A stretch of DNA of 64,000 nt from Pelomonas sp. Root1217 (GTDB lineage Bacteria; Pseudomonadota; Gammaproteobacteria; Burkholderiales; Burkholderiaceae_C), in contig NZ_LMDC01000012.1 of assembly GCF_001425705.1 (NCBI RefSeq), forward strand, positions 65,402 through 129,401. The letters run 5' to 3'. Below are positions 33,479-42,515 of the stretch, piece after piece. Both the position numbers and the translations under genes were made by a program. The notes under the pieces were generated by a model. That model was not told where the DNA came from. It saw only the letters and a program-made list of their open reading frames with translations, and did no database searches. The stretch's first letter is position 1. The number at the start of each line of letters is the position of its first letter.

Positions 33479-35683
33479 ATGAACGCACCGCGCATGAGCC
33501 TCCTGGCCCTCGCCTTGAGCACCGCCATTCCCGCCCTGGCTCAAGAAGCCCCGGCCAAAGACCGCAGCCAGCTCGAAACCGTCGTCATCACGGCCGAGCG
33601 CCGCGCCGAGAACATCAAGGACGTGCCCAACGCCGTCTCCAAGATCAGCGGCGACAAGCTCGACGTGCTGGCCTCGGGCGGCCAGGACCTGCGCTTCCTG
33701 TCGGGCCGCGTGCCCAGCCTGAACATCGAGTCCAGCTTCGGCCGCGCCTTCCCGCGCTTTTACCTGCGCGGCTACGGCAACACCGACTTCCGCCTCAACG
33801 CCTCACAGCCGGTCAGCGTCATCGTCGACGACGTGATCCAGGAGAACCCCATCCTGAAGGGCTTCCCCATCTTCGACACCGCCGCGGTGGAAGTCGTTGC
33901 CGGCCCGCAGGGCACGCTGTTCGGCCGCAACACGCCGGCCGGCGTCGTCAAGTTCGACTCCGTCAAGCCCAGTCAGAAGCAGGACGGCTATGCCAGCGTC
34001 ACCGTGGGCAACTACGGCACCCTCAACCTCGAAGGCGCCGCCAACCTGCCTTTGAGTGGCGACTGGGCCGCCCGCATCTCCGCGCAGAGCCAGCGCCGTG
34101 GCGACTGGGCCGAAAACACCGCCCCCGGCGCCGCCACGCCCAAGACCGAGGGCTACCGCGACAGCGCCGTGCGCGCCCAGGTGCTGTACGAGCCGCACAA
34201 GCAGTTCAGCGCCCTGCTCAATGTGCATGCGCGTGACCTCAACGGCAGCCCGCGCCTGTTCCGTGCCAACGCCATCAAGCGCGGCAGCAACGACCTGGCC
34301 GACGGCTTCGACGCCGAGAAGGCCGCCTTCAACGGCGTGAACGACCAGACGCTCAAGCAGACCGGCGGCAGCCTGCGCCTGAAGTGGTCCGTGCCCGGCC
34401 TGAACATCTACGCCATCAGCGGCTATGAGCATGTGAAGCCGCTGTCCCGCGGCGACATCGACGGCGGGATGCCCGGCGCGCCCGGCATCCCCTTCCAGTC
34501 CGAAACCGGCAGCGGCATGAACGGCCACCGCCAGCTGACGCAGGAAGTGCGCCTGGAGTCCAACACCGCCGGCCCCTTGAGCTGGCAGGCCGGCGTGTAC
34601 CTCTTCGACGAGAAGTACACGATCGACAACATCACCTACAACACGACGACGCATGCCGACGTCGACCACATCTACAGCGCCCAGACCAACAAGGCTGGCG
34701 CGGTGTTCGGTTCGGTCAACTACGCCGTCAGCGACGAGCTCAAGCTGCGCGCCGGCCTGCGCTACACCAAGGACAAGAAGGACCTGTCCACCACCCACGC
34801 CGGCACGGGCCTGTTCAACACCTCCACCGGCACCAGCGCCAGTACCAACGACGGCAAGTGGAGCGGTGACGTGTCGGCAACCTACAAGCTCGACGCCGAC
34901 ACCAACCTCTACGCCCGCTACGCCAATGGCTTCCGCGCGTCGTCCATGCAGAACGCGTCGGCCTTCGCCGGCCAGTCCCAGGCCAGTCCGGAAACCGTCA
35001 ACTCCTATGAAGTGGGCTTCAAGAGCGAACTGCTCAAGCGCACGCTGCGCCTGTCGGGTTCGCTGTTCAGCTACACCGTCAAGGACCTGCAGCTGACGGC
35101 CGTGGGCGGCAGCGTCAACGCCACGCGCCTGCTCAACGCCAAGAAGGCCACCGGCACCGGCGCCGAGATCAACCTCGAAGCGCTGATCACGCCCGACCTG
35201 ATGGTCACCTTCGGCGGCTCGCTGAACAACACCAAGCTCAAGGACGCCGGCCTGGGCGTGCCTCCGGGCGGCTCGCTGAAGGTCAATGGCGCCTTCCCGA
35301 CGGTGCAGGACCCCATCGTCGGTAACAACGCGATGGTCGACGGCAACTCGCTGCCCAACGCGCCCAAGTGGACCTACAACCTCACCGCGCGCTGGAGCAT
35401 TCCTCTCGCCAGCGGCGACGAGGTCTACGTCTACACCGACTGGGCCTACCGCTCCAAGGTCAACTTCTTCCTGTACGAGGCCACCGAGTTCACGGGCAAG
35501 AGCCTGACCGAAGGCGGTGTGCGCGTGGGCTATCTGTGGGGCAACGGCAAGTACGAAGCCGCCGGCTTCGTGCGCAACGTGACCAACCAGATCCGCGTGA
35601 CGGGTGCCATCGACTTCAACAACCTGACCGGCTTCATCAACGAGCCGCGCACGTATGGTGTGCAGTTCAAGGCGATGTTCTAA
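33479..35683 (+). CDS. TonB-dependent outer-membrane receptor
   Basis: The 734-residue protein has a signal peptide (MSLLALALSTAIPALAQ), a TonB-box-like/plug start (QLETVVITAERRAENIKDVP), plug features (PRFYLRGYGNTDFR, VVAGPQGTLFGRNTPAGVV) and a 22-strand beta-barrel ending in RTYGVQFKAMF with the terminal Phe needed for outer-membrane insertion. It imports a ligand using TonB-ExbBD energy. The ligand is unknown; nearby GH3 and esterase genes make an oligosaccharide possible, but the plug also resembles siderophore-type receptors. The ATG at 33479 follows GGAG. A strong intrinsic terminator follows the gene. Confidence 0.93.
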   Translation: MNAPRMSLLALALSTAIPALAQEAPAKDRSQLETVVITAERRAENIKDVPNAVSKISGDKLDVLASGGQDLRFLSGRVPSLNIESSFGRAFPRFYLRGYGNTDFRLNASQPVSVIVDDVIQENPILKGFPIFDTAAVEVVAGPQGTLFGRNTPAGVVKFDSVKPSQKQDGYASVTVGNYGTLNLEGAANLPLSGDWAARISAQSQRRGDWAENTAPGAATPKTEGYRDSAVRAQVLYEPHKQFSALLNVHARDLNGSPRLFRANAIKRGSNDLADGFDAEKAAFNGVNDQTLKQTGGSLRLKWSVPGLNIYAISGYEHVKPLSRGDIDGGMPGAPGIPFQSETGSGMNGHRQLTQEVRLESNTAGPLSWQAGVYLFDEKYTIDNITYNTTTHADVDHIYSAQTNKAGAVFGSVNYAVSDELKLRAGLRYTKDKKDLSTTHAGTGLFNTSTGTSASTNDGKWSGDVSATYKLDADTNLYARYANGFRASSMQNASAFAGQSQASPETVNSYEVGFKSELLKRTLRLSGSLFSYTVKDLQLTAVGGSVNATRLLNAKKATGTGAEINLEALITPDLMVTFGGSLNNTKLKDAGLGVPPGGSLKVNGAFPTVQDPIVGNNAMVDGNSLPNAPKWTYNLTARWSIPLASGDEVYVYTDWAYRSKVNFFLYEATEFTGKSLTEGGVRVGYLWGNGKYEAAGFVRNVTNQIRVTGAIDFNNLTGFINEPRTYGVQFKAMF

Positions 35684-35704
35684 AGAGCGCTCGCCGAAGA
35701 CAGG

Positions 35705-35730
35705 AACGCCGCCCTCGGGCGGCGTTTTTC
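35705..35730 (+). terminator. Intrinsic terminator after the TonB receptor gene
   Basis: The stem ACGCCGCC pairs with GGCGGCGT around the tetraloop CTCG and is followed directly by TTTTC. It lies 22 bases after the receptor stop. This is a textbook rho-independent terminator for the + strand. Confidence 0.85.
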
Positions 35731-35749
35731 ATGGGCCTCGGTCGTCGGC

Positions 35750-36148
35750 TCAAGCCGTCTTGATGCGGTGGAGCGCGCAGAGCTTGTTGCCGTCCGGGTC
35801 GCGCACATAGGCCAGGTGCATCGCGCCGAGCGCCCCCTCGCGCAGGCCCGGCGGCTGCTCGATGGACTCTCCGCCGTGGGCCACCGCCACGTCGTGGAAA
35901 GCCTGCACCTGCTCGGGCGACGCGCACCCGAAGCCGATGGTGCCGCCATTGGCATGCGAGGCCGGCTCACCGTTGATCGGCTGGCTCATGCAGAACGTGC
36001 CGCCCGCATGGCGGTAGAACACCCGCTGGTGGCCCGAGGGCCCCTGGTTGCGAAAGCCCTCGGGCACGCCGAGCGTGCCGAGCACCGCGTCATAAAAGCG
36101 CTTGCTGCGCTCGATGTCGTTGGTACCGACCATCACGTGGCTGAACAT
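35750..36148 (-). CDS. VOC-family protein
   Basis: The 132-residue protein fits the vicinal oxygen chelate family: MFSHVMVGTNDIERSKRFYD, GEPASHANGGTIGFGCASPE, and a C-terminal MHLAYVRDPDGNKLCALHRI. A metal-binding His is present in FSHVMVG, and the C-terminal metal ligand position reads His in LHRIK rather than the more common Glu. The ATG at 36148 has a good ribosome site (GAGGAGAT). The substrate is unknown. It stands alone between the receptor terminator and the esterase operon. Confidence 0.88.
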   Translation of the reverse strand: MFSHVMVGTNDIERSKRFYDAVLGTLGVPEGFRNQGPSGHQRVFYRHAGGTFCMSQPINGEPASHANGGTIGFGCASPEQVQAFHDVAVAHGGESIEQPPGLREGALGAMHLAYVRDPDGNKLCALHRIKTA

Positions 36149-36206
36149 GGGTATCTCCTCAAGAAAACGGCGAAAGCGCAGGATTGTGGTGCGCCGAGAT
36201 GTTTGT

Positions 36207-36228
36207 GGACGCCCGACGCGAGGCGTCC
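36207..36228 (-). terminator. Possible hairpin after the NTF2-like gene
   Basis: GGACGCC (36207-36213) pairs with GGCGTCC (36222-36228) around an 8-base loop, 13 bases beyond the stop of the NTF2-like gene on the minus strand. There is no T-run, so this is a weak terminator candidate. Confidence 0.3.
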
Positions 36229-36241
36229 TGATCACTCGGGA

Positions 36242-36688
36242 CTAGGGCGGCATGCGGGTGACATGGCTGACCACGATCGACCAGCGGCCGTTGACCCGGA
36301 CCAGCGTGTCCGTGAAGCGCACATCGACCGCGAAGGGCTTGCCGCCGGACCGGCCCTTCAGCGACGTGATGCCCTGCACCACCGCCGCGTCGCCATACAC
36401 GCGCGCCGTCATGTCGTGGTTCTCGAAGCGCTCGTATTGCGGGTCGCCATCGCGGACTTCCTGGAGCGCCTGCGCCCGGCTCTGAACCTCGGCGCTGGTG
36501 CTGACGAGGTTGAACTCAGGTGCGAGCAGGCGTTCAAGCGCCGCCAGGTCGCGCAGGCGGAAGGCGTCGCACGCAGCCTGGGTCACTGCCATGGCTTCCT
36601 TCTCCGCGACCGAGGCGCCTGCTGCGGGGTTGATGAGCAGCGCGGCAGATGCCACGGCGACAAGGCATGGGATGCGGAAGGTGATCAT
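36242..36688 (-). CDS. Exported NTF2-like (SnoaL/DUF4440) protein
   Basis: The 148-residue protein has a signal peptide (FRIPCLVAVASAALLINPAA) and a cone-shaped NTF2-like fold: VTQAACDAFRLRDLAALERLL, APEFNLVSTSAEVQSRAQAL, VRFTDTLVRVNGRWSIVVSH. Such domains serve as small-molecule binding pockets or enzymes; no catalytic residues can be singled out. The ATG at 36688 lies 26 bp after the esterase gene, so it probably belongs to the GH3-esterase operon, though a function in glycan use is only inferred from position. Confidence 0.82.
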   Translation of the reverse strand: MITFRIPCLVAVASAALLINPAAGASVAEKEAMAVTQAACDAFRLRDLAALERLLAPEFNLVSTSAEVQSRAQALQEVRDGDPQYERFENHDMTARVYGDAAVVQGITSLKGRSGGKPFAVDVRFTDTLVRVNGRWSIVVSHVTRMPP

Positions 36689-36714
36689 GGCGAAGGTCTG
36701 GCGGCGGCGGCCCT

Positions 36715-37635
36715 CTACTTTGCCGCGCCGGCCTTCAGAAAGCCATTCACGTCGAGCCAGCGGACGAAGACCGGGAACCAGCCCTCGGCGGTCTTGCCCG
36801 GGTAGCCGAGCCCGAAACCATGGCCGCCGTTCTGGTAGAGATGGAATTCGACCGGCCGGCCGGCATCGAACCAGGACTTGACGACGCCGAACTGGCCGCG
36901 GAACAGGAAGTCGTCGCTGGCGATGACGTTGAACATCGGCGGCGCGTCCTTGGGCACGTCGACCGGACCCATGCCGCCGTAGATCGGCGCGATGAAGGCG
37001 AGCTTCATGGTCTTGGAGTTGAGCGTGCTGTGCATCGTCAGGCCCGCGCCGGCCGAGAAGCCCACCATGCCCAGCCGCCTGGTGTCGACGCCCCATTCCT
37101 TGGCGCGCGAGAGGATGAGGGCATGCGCCGCTTCGGCGTCGGCAAGCTGGTTGGCGAGGTCGGGCACCAGCGAGCGCGGGTTGCCGTCGCTCGATCCGGC
37201 CGCGGTGAACATGCGGTTCATCGAGTCCTTGAAGCCGTCGAGCGAGTCCGGCGTCGGCTGCAGCCGGTACTTGAGGACGAAGGCGGCAATGCCCTGGTCG
37301 GCCAGCGCCTGGGCCACCTTCCAGCCCTCGTTGTTGATCGACAGCCAGCGGAAGCCCCCGCCCGGCGCCACCAGCACTGCCGCGCCATTGCCCTTGCCCG
37401 GCGCGGGCAGGTAGGGCGTCAGCGTGGCGGTGGTGACGTTGCGCACCATCGGCTCGCCCCACTGGCGGAACCAGCTCTCGGCGGCCGGCTGCTTGTCGAC
37501 GCCGCCGGTGCCAAGCGGGATGGCGCGTGGCTCGGCGGGCGCCTGCAGCGGGTGGATGGTGCCGTCCTGCGCGAGGGCGCATGTGGCAGCGGAGGCCAGC
37601 AGCAGGGCCAGCAAGGTGGAGAGAAGTGATCGCAT
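36715..37635 (-). CDS. Exported alpha/beta hydrolase, probable carbohydrate esterase
   Basis: The 306-residue protein has a signal peptide (MRSLLSTLLALLLASAATCALA). The esterase fold shows VLVAPGGGFRWLSINNEGWK (oxyanion region), nucleophile Ser in GMVGFSAGAGLTMH, Asp in FNVIASDDFLF and His in YQNGGHGFGLGYPG. This arrangement resembles acetylxylan/xylan esterase-like BD-FAE enzymes. It probably removes acetyl or other acyl groups from plant polysaccharide fragments in the periplasm. It is 25 bp downstream of the PA14-GH3 gene, in one operon, consistent with joint degradation of an acylated xylan or xyloglucan. Confidence 0.88.
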   Translation of the reverse strand: MRSLLSTLLALLLASAATCALAQDGTIHPLQAPAEPRAIPLGTGGVDKQPAAESWFRQWGEPMVRNVTTATLTPYLPAPGKGNGAAVLVAPGGGFRWLSINNEGWKVAQALADQGIAAFVLKYRLQPTPDSLDGFKDSMNRMFTAAGSSDGNPRSLVPDLANQLADAEAAHALILSRAKEWGVDTRRLGMVGFSAGAGLTMHSTLNSKTMKLAFIAPIYGGMGPVDVPKDAPPMFNVIASDDFLFRGQFGVVKSWFDAGRPVEFHLYQNGGHGFGLGYPGKTAEGWFPVFVRWLDVNGFLKAGAAK

Positions 37636-37660
37636 GGTCGTTGTCCAACGAGTTGATGGG

Positions 37661-40282
37661 TTAATGCGGCAGCAGCACCTGCCGCGCCAGCGAGAAGGTC
37701 GCGCGTTCGACCGGCGCGCCGGTGTCCGGCTGGCCGCCGCCCACGCTGAGGCCATAGCTGCCGGGCATGACCTGGCGCACGCCGTCGCGGTCGACGAAGC
37801 TCAGGTCGCGGGCATCGAGCCGGTAGCTCAGCTCGCGCCGTTCGCCTGCCTTCAGATGCAGGCGCTGAAAACCGCGCAGCGCCAGGCGCGGCCCGCCCTC
37901 GAAGCGCGGCGGCGCCAGGTAGAGCTGGGCCACCTCGTCGCCATCGCGCGTGCTGGTGTTGGTGACGGCCGTGCGCACCACCAGGCCCACGTCCTTGCCG
38001 TCGTCCTGCACCTCGACCTTGGGCGCCTCGTAGCGGAATCTGGAATAGCTCAGGCCATGGCCGAACGGGTAGACCACCGGCTTGTCAAAGAAGCGGTAGG
38101 TGCGCCCGGCCATGCGGTAGTCGTCAAACGGCGGGAGGTCGCTCGCGCTGCGGTAGAAGGTCACCGGCAGCCGCCCGGCCGGGTTGGCCACACCGGTGAG
38201 CACCTGCGCGATGGCCTGGCCGCCGCCCTCGCCCGGGTACCAGGCCTGCAGCACCGCCGCCGCGTTCGCCTGCGCCCAGGACAGGTCGATGGCGCTGCCG
38301 CTCAGGTTCAGCACCACCAGTGGCTTGCCCCCCTGCGCCGCGGCCTGCAGATAGGCGCGCTGGTCGGCCGGCAGGTCCAGCGTCGTGCGATCACCGCCCT
38401 GGAAGCCCTCGATCTTGACGGGCATCTCCTCGCCTTCCAGGTCCGACGTCAGGCCGACGACGGCCACCACCACGTCAGCGCCCTGCACAGCGGCGCGCAG
38501 GTCGGCCAGCGGCTGGCGGGACACGCGCTTCCAGACCATGCCAGGCGGCGCCCCGGTGCCGGACTCGGCCTCGAACTGCATCGCATAGCGCTCGCCCTGC
38601 TTGAGGTCCACCTGCGTCAAGGCCACCGGCTCGGCCCATTGGGTCGGGCGCCTGGCCAGCGTCACATCACGGCCGGCGACGCGCACCTGGCCTTTGGCAC
38701 CCGCAACGCCGAGCCGGTAGCTGCCCGTCTCGGGAGCGACGAAAAAGCCCGTCAAGACCACCCGCGTCACCTCGCCGGACTCGGGAAAGTCGCGCACGCG
38801 TGAGTCGAGCTGCGCCACGCCGTGGCTGGCGAAGGCCTTCTCCTGAAAACGCCGCTTTCCCGGCACCACCGGGGAGCCGGGCTGGAGCTTGAAATAGCTG
38901 GCACGCAGGCCCGGGCTGCCGTCGGGCGCGACGAAGGCGCTGGCGGGCACAGGGTCGCCGTCGGTGATCGACGGGCCGAAGGGCACGAGGCTCACCTGTG
39001 CGGCCGGGAACTGCTGGCGCAGGCCCTCGTAGACGGTCTGCGTCGGCCCGGTCTGGCCCGACGAGTAGTTGCCCCGCATCACGCGGCGGGCGTCCGCCAG
39101 GGGGCCGACGACGGCGACGCGGGCCGAGGCGCGCAGCGGCAGCACGCCGTCGTTCTTCAGCAGCACCAGGCTTTCGAGAGCGGCGCGAAGCGCCAGCGCA
39201 CGCTGATCGAGCGAGTTGATCACCTCGGCCTTCGGGAAGCTGCGCTCACCCAGGCCGGCCAAGTCGCCATTGCGCAGCCGCGCGGCAAACAGGCGCACCA
39301 GCGCGTTGTCGATGTCGGCCGCGCGGATGTAGCCGCGCGCCAGCGCCTCCTTGTAGCGCTCGCCCAGGCCCGGCGTGTGCGACAGCGTGGCGCCATTGCA
39401 CTCGTTGTCCACGCCAGCCTTGAGGGCGGCGGCGGCTCCGGCCGGGGCGTCGGGCGCGTACTTGTGGTGGGCATGGATGTCGACGACGGCGTCGCAATCC
39501 GACACCACGTAGCCGTTGAACTTCCAGTCCTGGCGCAGCGTCTTCACCAGCAGGCTGTGGCTGGCGCAGGCCGGCTCGCCGTTGACCCGGTTGTAGGCGC
39601 ACATGATGGAGCCGGCCTGCGCGTCGACGATGGCAGCGCGGAAGGCGGGCAGGTAGGTGTCCTCCAGGTCCTGCGCCGAGACCCACACGTCTGCCGAATG
39701 CCGCGTCGACTCAGGGCCGCTGTGCACGGCGAAATGCTTGGGGCTGGCGATGACCTGCGGCAGCGCTGGATCGGGCCCCTGCATGCCGTGCACGAAGGCC
39801 TTGCCGAGCGTGGCGGTCAGGAAAGGGTCCTCGCCATAGGTCTCCTGGCCCCGCCCCCAGCGCGGGTCGCGAAAGATGTTGATGTTGGGCGACCAGGTGT
39901 CCAGTGCGCCGCCGATCTTGTTCGGGTTGGGTTTGCCACGCCCCAGCGCGTAGACGGCCCGCACTTCGGTGCTGATGCTGGCCGCCACGTCCTGCATCAG
40001 TCGGTCGTTGAAGCTGGCGGCCAGGCCGATGGGCTGCGGGAAGTTCGTCGTCGCTCCGGGGCCGAAGGCGCCGTGCAGCGATTCGGTCCACCAGTTGTAG
40101 GCCGGGATGTTCAAGCGCGGGATGGCCGGCGCGCCGTTGAGCAACTGCTCCGTCTTCTCGTCCAGCGTCAGCTTGGCGACGATCTGGCGGGCCTGGGCTT
40201 CGGCGTCCGTCTGCGGGTTGGCGACGCCCAGGCCGCTGAAGGCCAGGCCCCAGGCGAGGCAGGCGATGGAAAGGGTCTTCAA
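37661..40282 (-). CDS. PA14-containing GH3 beta-xylosidase/beta-glucosidase
   Basis: The 873-residue protein has a signal peptide (KTLSIACLAWGLAFSGLGVA). The GH3 barrel shows PAYNWWTESLHG, FRDPRWGRGQETYGEDP, KHFAVHSGPE and nucleophile Asp about 262 in GYVVSDCDAV. A PA14 domain (about 465-600) is inserted in the C-terminal sandwich, then EGEEMPVKIEGFQGGDR and FGHGLSYSRF, with a fibronectin-III-like tail. YNWWTESLHG with SDCD is typical of the xylan 1,4-beta-xylosidase-like GH3 group. It is first in an operon with an esterase and an NTF2-like protein. A LacI-type operator candidate lies 36 bp upstream. Confidence 0.92.
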   Translation of the reverse strand: MKTLSIACLAWGLAFSGLGVANPQTDAEAQARQIVAKLTLDEKTEQLLNGAPAIPRLNIPAYNWWTESLHGAFGPGATTNFPQPIGLAASFNDRLMQDVAASISTEVRAVYALGRGKPNPNKIGGALDTWSPNINIFRDPRWGRGQETYGEDPFLTATLGKAFVHGMQGPDPALPQVIASPKHFAVHSGPESTRHSADVWVSAQDLEDTYLPAFRAAIVDAQAGSIMCAYNRVNGEPACASHSLLVKTLRQDWKFNGYVVSDCDAVVDIHAHHKYAPDAPAGAAAALKAGVDNECNGATLSHTPGLGERYKEALARGYIRAADIDNALVRLFAARLRNGDLAGLGERSFPKAEVINSLDQRALALRAALESLVLLKNDGVLPLRASARVAVVGPLADARRVMRGNYSSGQTGPTQTVYEGLRQQFPAAQVSLVPFGPSITDGDPVPASAFVAPDGSPGLRASYFKLQPGSPVVPGKRRFQEKAFASHGVAQLDSRVRDFPESGEVTRVVLTGFFVAPETGSYRLGVAGAKGQVRVAGRDVTLARRPTQWAEPVALTQVDLKQGERYAMQFEAESGTGAPPGMVWKRVSRQPLADLRAAVQGADVVVAVVGLTSDLEGEEMPVKIEGFQGGDRTTLDLPADQRAYLQAAAQGGKPLVVLNLSGSAIDLSWAQANAAAVLQAWYPGEGGGQAIAQVLTGVANPAGRLPVTFYRSASDLPPFDDYRMAGRTYRFFDKPVVYPFGHGLSYSRFRYEAPKVEVQDDGKDVGLVVRTAVTNTSTRDGDEVAQLYLAPPRFEGGPRLALRGFQRLHLKAGERRELSYRLDARDLSFVDRDGVRQVMPGSYGLSVGGGQPDTGAPVERATFSLARQVLLPH

Positions 40283-40317
40283 CGGCGTCTCCGTTTTTGT
40301 CGTTGCGCCGGATTGTG

Positions 40318-40331
40318 TGGTAGCGCAATCA
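40318..40331. promoter_or_regulatory. Candidate LacI-family operator upstream of the GH3 operon
   Basis: TGGTAGCGCAATCA matches the LacI/GalR-type consensus TGnnAnCGnTnnCA at all fixed positions except the T at position 10. It lies 36-49 bp ahead of the GH3 start, in a promoter-like location. No LacI-type regulator is encoded in the window, so this is a positional inference. Confidence 0.3.
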
Positions 40332-40474
40332 ATGCGACACCTGTTTTTCCCTTATTGACGCCGCTGACACCCTAGAAAACCAAGTCACTCTGTCTATGAA
40401 AACTCGCTCACGTCCGCGGCGATGAATTCGACGATGTGATCGATACCAGAATCGTTATCTGGCGGATGTGGGTG

Positions 40475-41917
40475 TCACGCTGCGGCCGAGCGCCGAGCCA
40501 GCCGCATCGACAAGCCCACCGGGCCCATCGCCAGTTGCAGCAGCTCGCGTGGCGCCCGGCCGTCAGGCGTTTCGACCGTGGCGATGTCGAAGTGCCGCAG
40601 CAGCAGGGCACAAGCCAGCTTGATCTCCATCAGCGCGAGGTAGCGCCCCGGGCAGATGCGCGGCCCGGCGCCAAAGGGCATGGACAGGCGTTTGGCCGCG
40701 CCGGCCTGCTTGGCGTCGCGCAACCAGCGCGTGGGGTCGAAGGCGGCGGCGTTGGGCAGATGGCTTTCGCTGGTGGCATCGCGCCGCATGACGGCCATGA
40801 CGATCATGCCCTGGCGGACCTCGACATCGCCCACCCGCGTGTCGCGCATGGCCTGCATGACGTTGATGGGCGCCACCGGCCGCAGCCGCATCGTCTCGTG
40901 CGCGCAGGCCTCGACGAAGTCCAGCGCGCCGAGTTGCTCCAGGGTCGGCAGCGCGGCCTCACCACAAACGCGGTCCACCTCGGCCCGAGCCTGGGCCAGC
41001 ACGTCGGGGTGCTGCCACAGCAGCCAGATCATCCAGGCCAGCGTGTTGGCCGTCGTGTCCTCGCCGGCCAGCAGCATGGTCAGCACATTGCCAGCCACCT
41101 GCTCGTCGTCGATGCCGCTGCCGGGTTCGTCGGCCGCCACCAGCATGCCTTCGAGCAAGTTGCCGGGCTCCTCGCGCAGCCCCGGATTGGCGGCCATGCG
41201 GGCCCGTGCCTTGGCGACGAAGCCCTGCACCGCCACGTTCACCTCAGCCACGCTGTGCGTGAGTGCGCGGTCCTTGGCCGATGGCCACCAGCGCCACAGC
41301 GGCAGCGGCGCAAAGATGCGCTTGAACAGCATCGGGAAGATGCGGTTCAGGTGCTGCTGGATGACGTCCTCGTCGGACTGCAGCGTGTTGACGTCCTCGC
41401 CGAAGGCCAGGCCTGCCACCGCATCCACCGTGAAGCGCATCAGGTCGGCCTGTAGCTCAATGCGCCGGCCCTCGCGCGCGGCGATCTGCCAGCGGCCGAC
41501 GAGGCGCTCGGCCACGCGCAGCAGGAAGGGGTAGTAGCGCTTCACATGCACCGGATCCAGCCCGGCCATGACCATGCGGCGCTGGCGCTTCCAGGCTTCG
41601 CCGTTGGAGCCGAACAGGCCGGCGTTCAGGCCCATCTCGCGGCCGATGTCCTCCAGCCGCTGCGTGCGCCGGAAGCCATCCGGCCGGTCGCGCAGCGCCG
41701 TGCTGATCAGCTCGTGGTCACCGACGATGACGAGGCGGCGCTTGCCCAGCCTGAGCTTGAAGATCGGCCCGAACTCCTCGCACCAGGCCTCGACCTGCTG
41801 ATGCACCCGCGTCGAGTCGATCTGCAGCAGGTTGCCAAACACCGGCACGCCGCGCGGGCCGGGTAGGTCATCGAACTGGCGCAGCGCGCCAACGGGAGGG
41901 GCGGCAGTGGTGTTCAT
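40475..41917 (-). CDS. Cytochrome P450
   Basis: The 480-residue protein has every P450 landmark: the proline-rich LPGPRGVPVFGNLL near the N-terminus, the I-helix LLAGEDTTANTLAW, the K-helix ETMRLRP (ExxR), and the haem-ligand loop PFGAGPRICPGRYLA with its Cys. It lacks a membrane anchor and is probably soluble. It would insert one oxygen atom into an organic substrate using external electron donors; no ferredoxin or reductase is adjacent. Sequence style (LPGPRGVP, fatty-acid P450-like) suggests a lipid or aromatic substrate, but this is inference. It stands alone, divergent from nothing and downstream of a membrane orphan. Confidence 0.94.
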   Translation of the reverse strand: MNTTAAPPVGALRQFDDLPGPRGVPVFGNLLQIDSTRVHQQVEAWCEEFGPIFKLRLGKRRLVIVGDHELISTALRDRPDGFRRTQRLEDIGREMGLNAGLFGSNGEAWKRQRRMVMAGLDPVHVKRYYPFLLRVAERLVGRWQIAAREGRRIELQADLMRFTVDAVAGLAFGEDVNTLQSDEDVIQQHLNRIFPMLFKRIFAPLPLWRWWPSAKDRALTHSVAEVNVAVQGFVAKARARMAANPGLREEPGNLLEGMLVAADEPGSGIDDEQVAGNVLTMLLAGEDTTANTLAWMIWLLWQHPDVLAQARAEVDRVCGEAALPTLEQLGALDFVEACAHETMRLRPVAPINVMQAMRDTRVGDVEVRQGMIVMAVMRRDATSESHLPNAAAFDPTRWLRDAKQAGAAKRLSMPFGAGPRICPGRYLALMEIKLACALLLRHFDIATVETPDGRAPRELLQLAMGPVGLSMRLARRSAAA

Positions 41918-42017
41918 CGGGGCAGTTTAGGCCTGCTGGGAACCAGTTCATATCAACCACATCGGCAATCCACCGTCGCGAGCGAATACCGACGAAGTTC
42001 ACAGATCAAACACCTAT

Positions 42018-42449
42018 CTATTTGCAAATAAGGCAGATGTTGCTCAGGGCGACCAGCAGAAGCGAGACCGCAATGCCTATGAAGATGCTGATCCCAACGG
42101 AAATCTTGACGGCTATTTCCGAGCGGGAAAACACAAGCGTTATCGCAAGACCGATGAAAACCAATGCCGTTATACCGATAACACCTGATGAATTTGAAAA
42201 GGCTGCGAAAAACAGTGGCAGGCCAACAAGCCAAAAAGGCAAGCTTAAAAGATAGCGCCAAAATGCAATTGGCTGGCGTTCAGGTTCTGCGAGCGGTGGT
42301 GGCAGCGGTTTTTCATGCACCTCTTCCACGAGGTGCCACCTAACTGTTCCAGCAGTCTCTTTTCCATAGTAGGCGTTGCACTTTGAACACTGTGTGGATA
42401 ACTCCTCCTGAGTCAATGAATTACCACACTGCCTACAAATCCATACCAT
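42018..42449 (-). CDS. Zinc-ribbon membrane protein of unknown function
   Basis: The 143-residue protein starts MVWICRQCGNSLTQEELSTQ with CSKC following, a four-cysteine zinc ribbon (CxxC...CxxC). A proline-rich linker (HEKPLPPPLAEPERQP) leads to three or four membrane helices (about 65-85, 88-108, 113-138). Base composition is strikingly lower in GC than both neighbours, with many AAA, AAT and TTT codons, suggesting recent acquisition. The arrangement of cytoplasmic zinc ribbon plus membrane helices is common among uncharacterised proteins. The gap on each side holds no other gene. Confidence 0.7.
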   Translation of the reverse strand: MVWICRQCGNSLTQEELSTQCSKCNAYYGKETAGTVRWHLVEEVHEKPLPPPLAEPERQPIAFWRYLLSLPFWLVGLPLFFAAFSNSSGVIGITALVFIGLAITLVFSRSEIAVKISVGISIFIGIAVSLLLVALSNICLICK

Positions 42450-42515
42450 CGCGTATCCAATCTCGGCTTCACAAACGGTGATTAACTCGCTTTGAATGAA
42501 AACTGAGGGCGAGAA

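Noticed and set aside
33139-33528. A 129-codon minus-strand frame across the beta-lactamase/TonB promoter region
   Set aside because: It overlaps the start regions of two well-supported genes and has a low-complexity Ala/Pro/Arg product.
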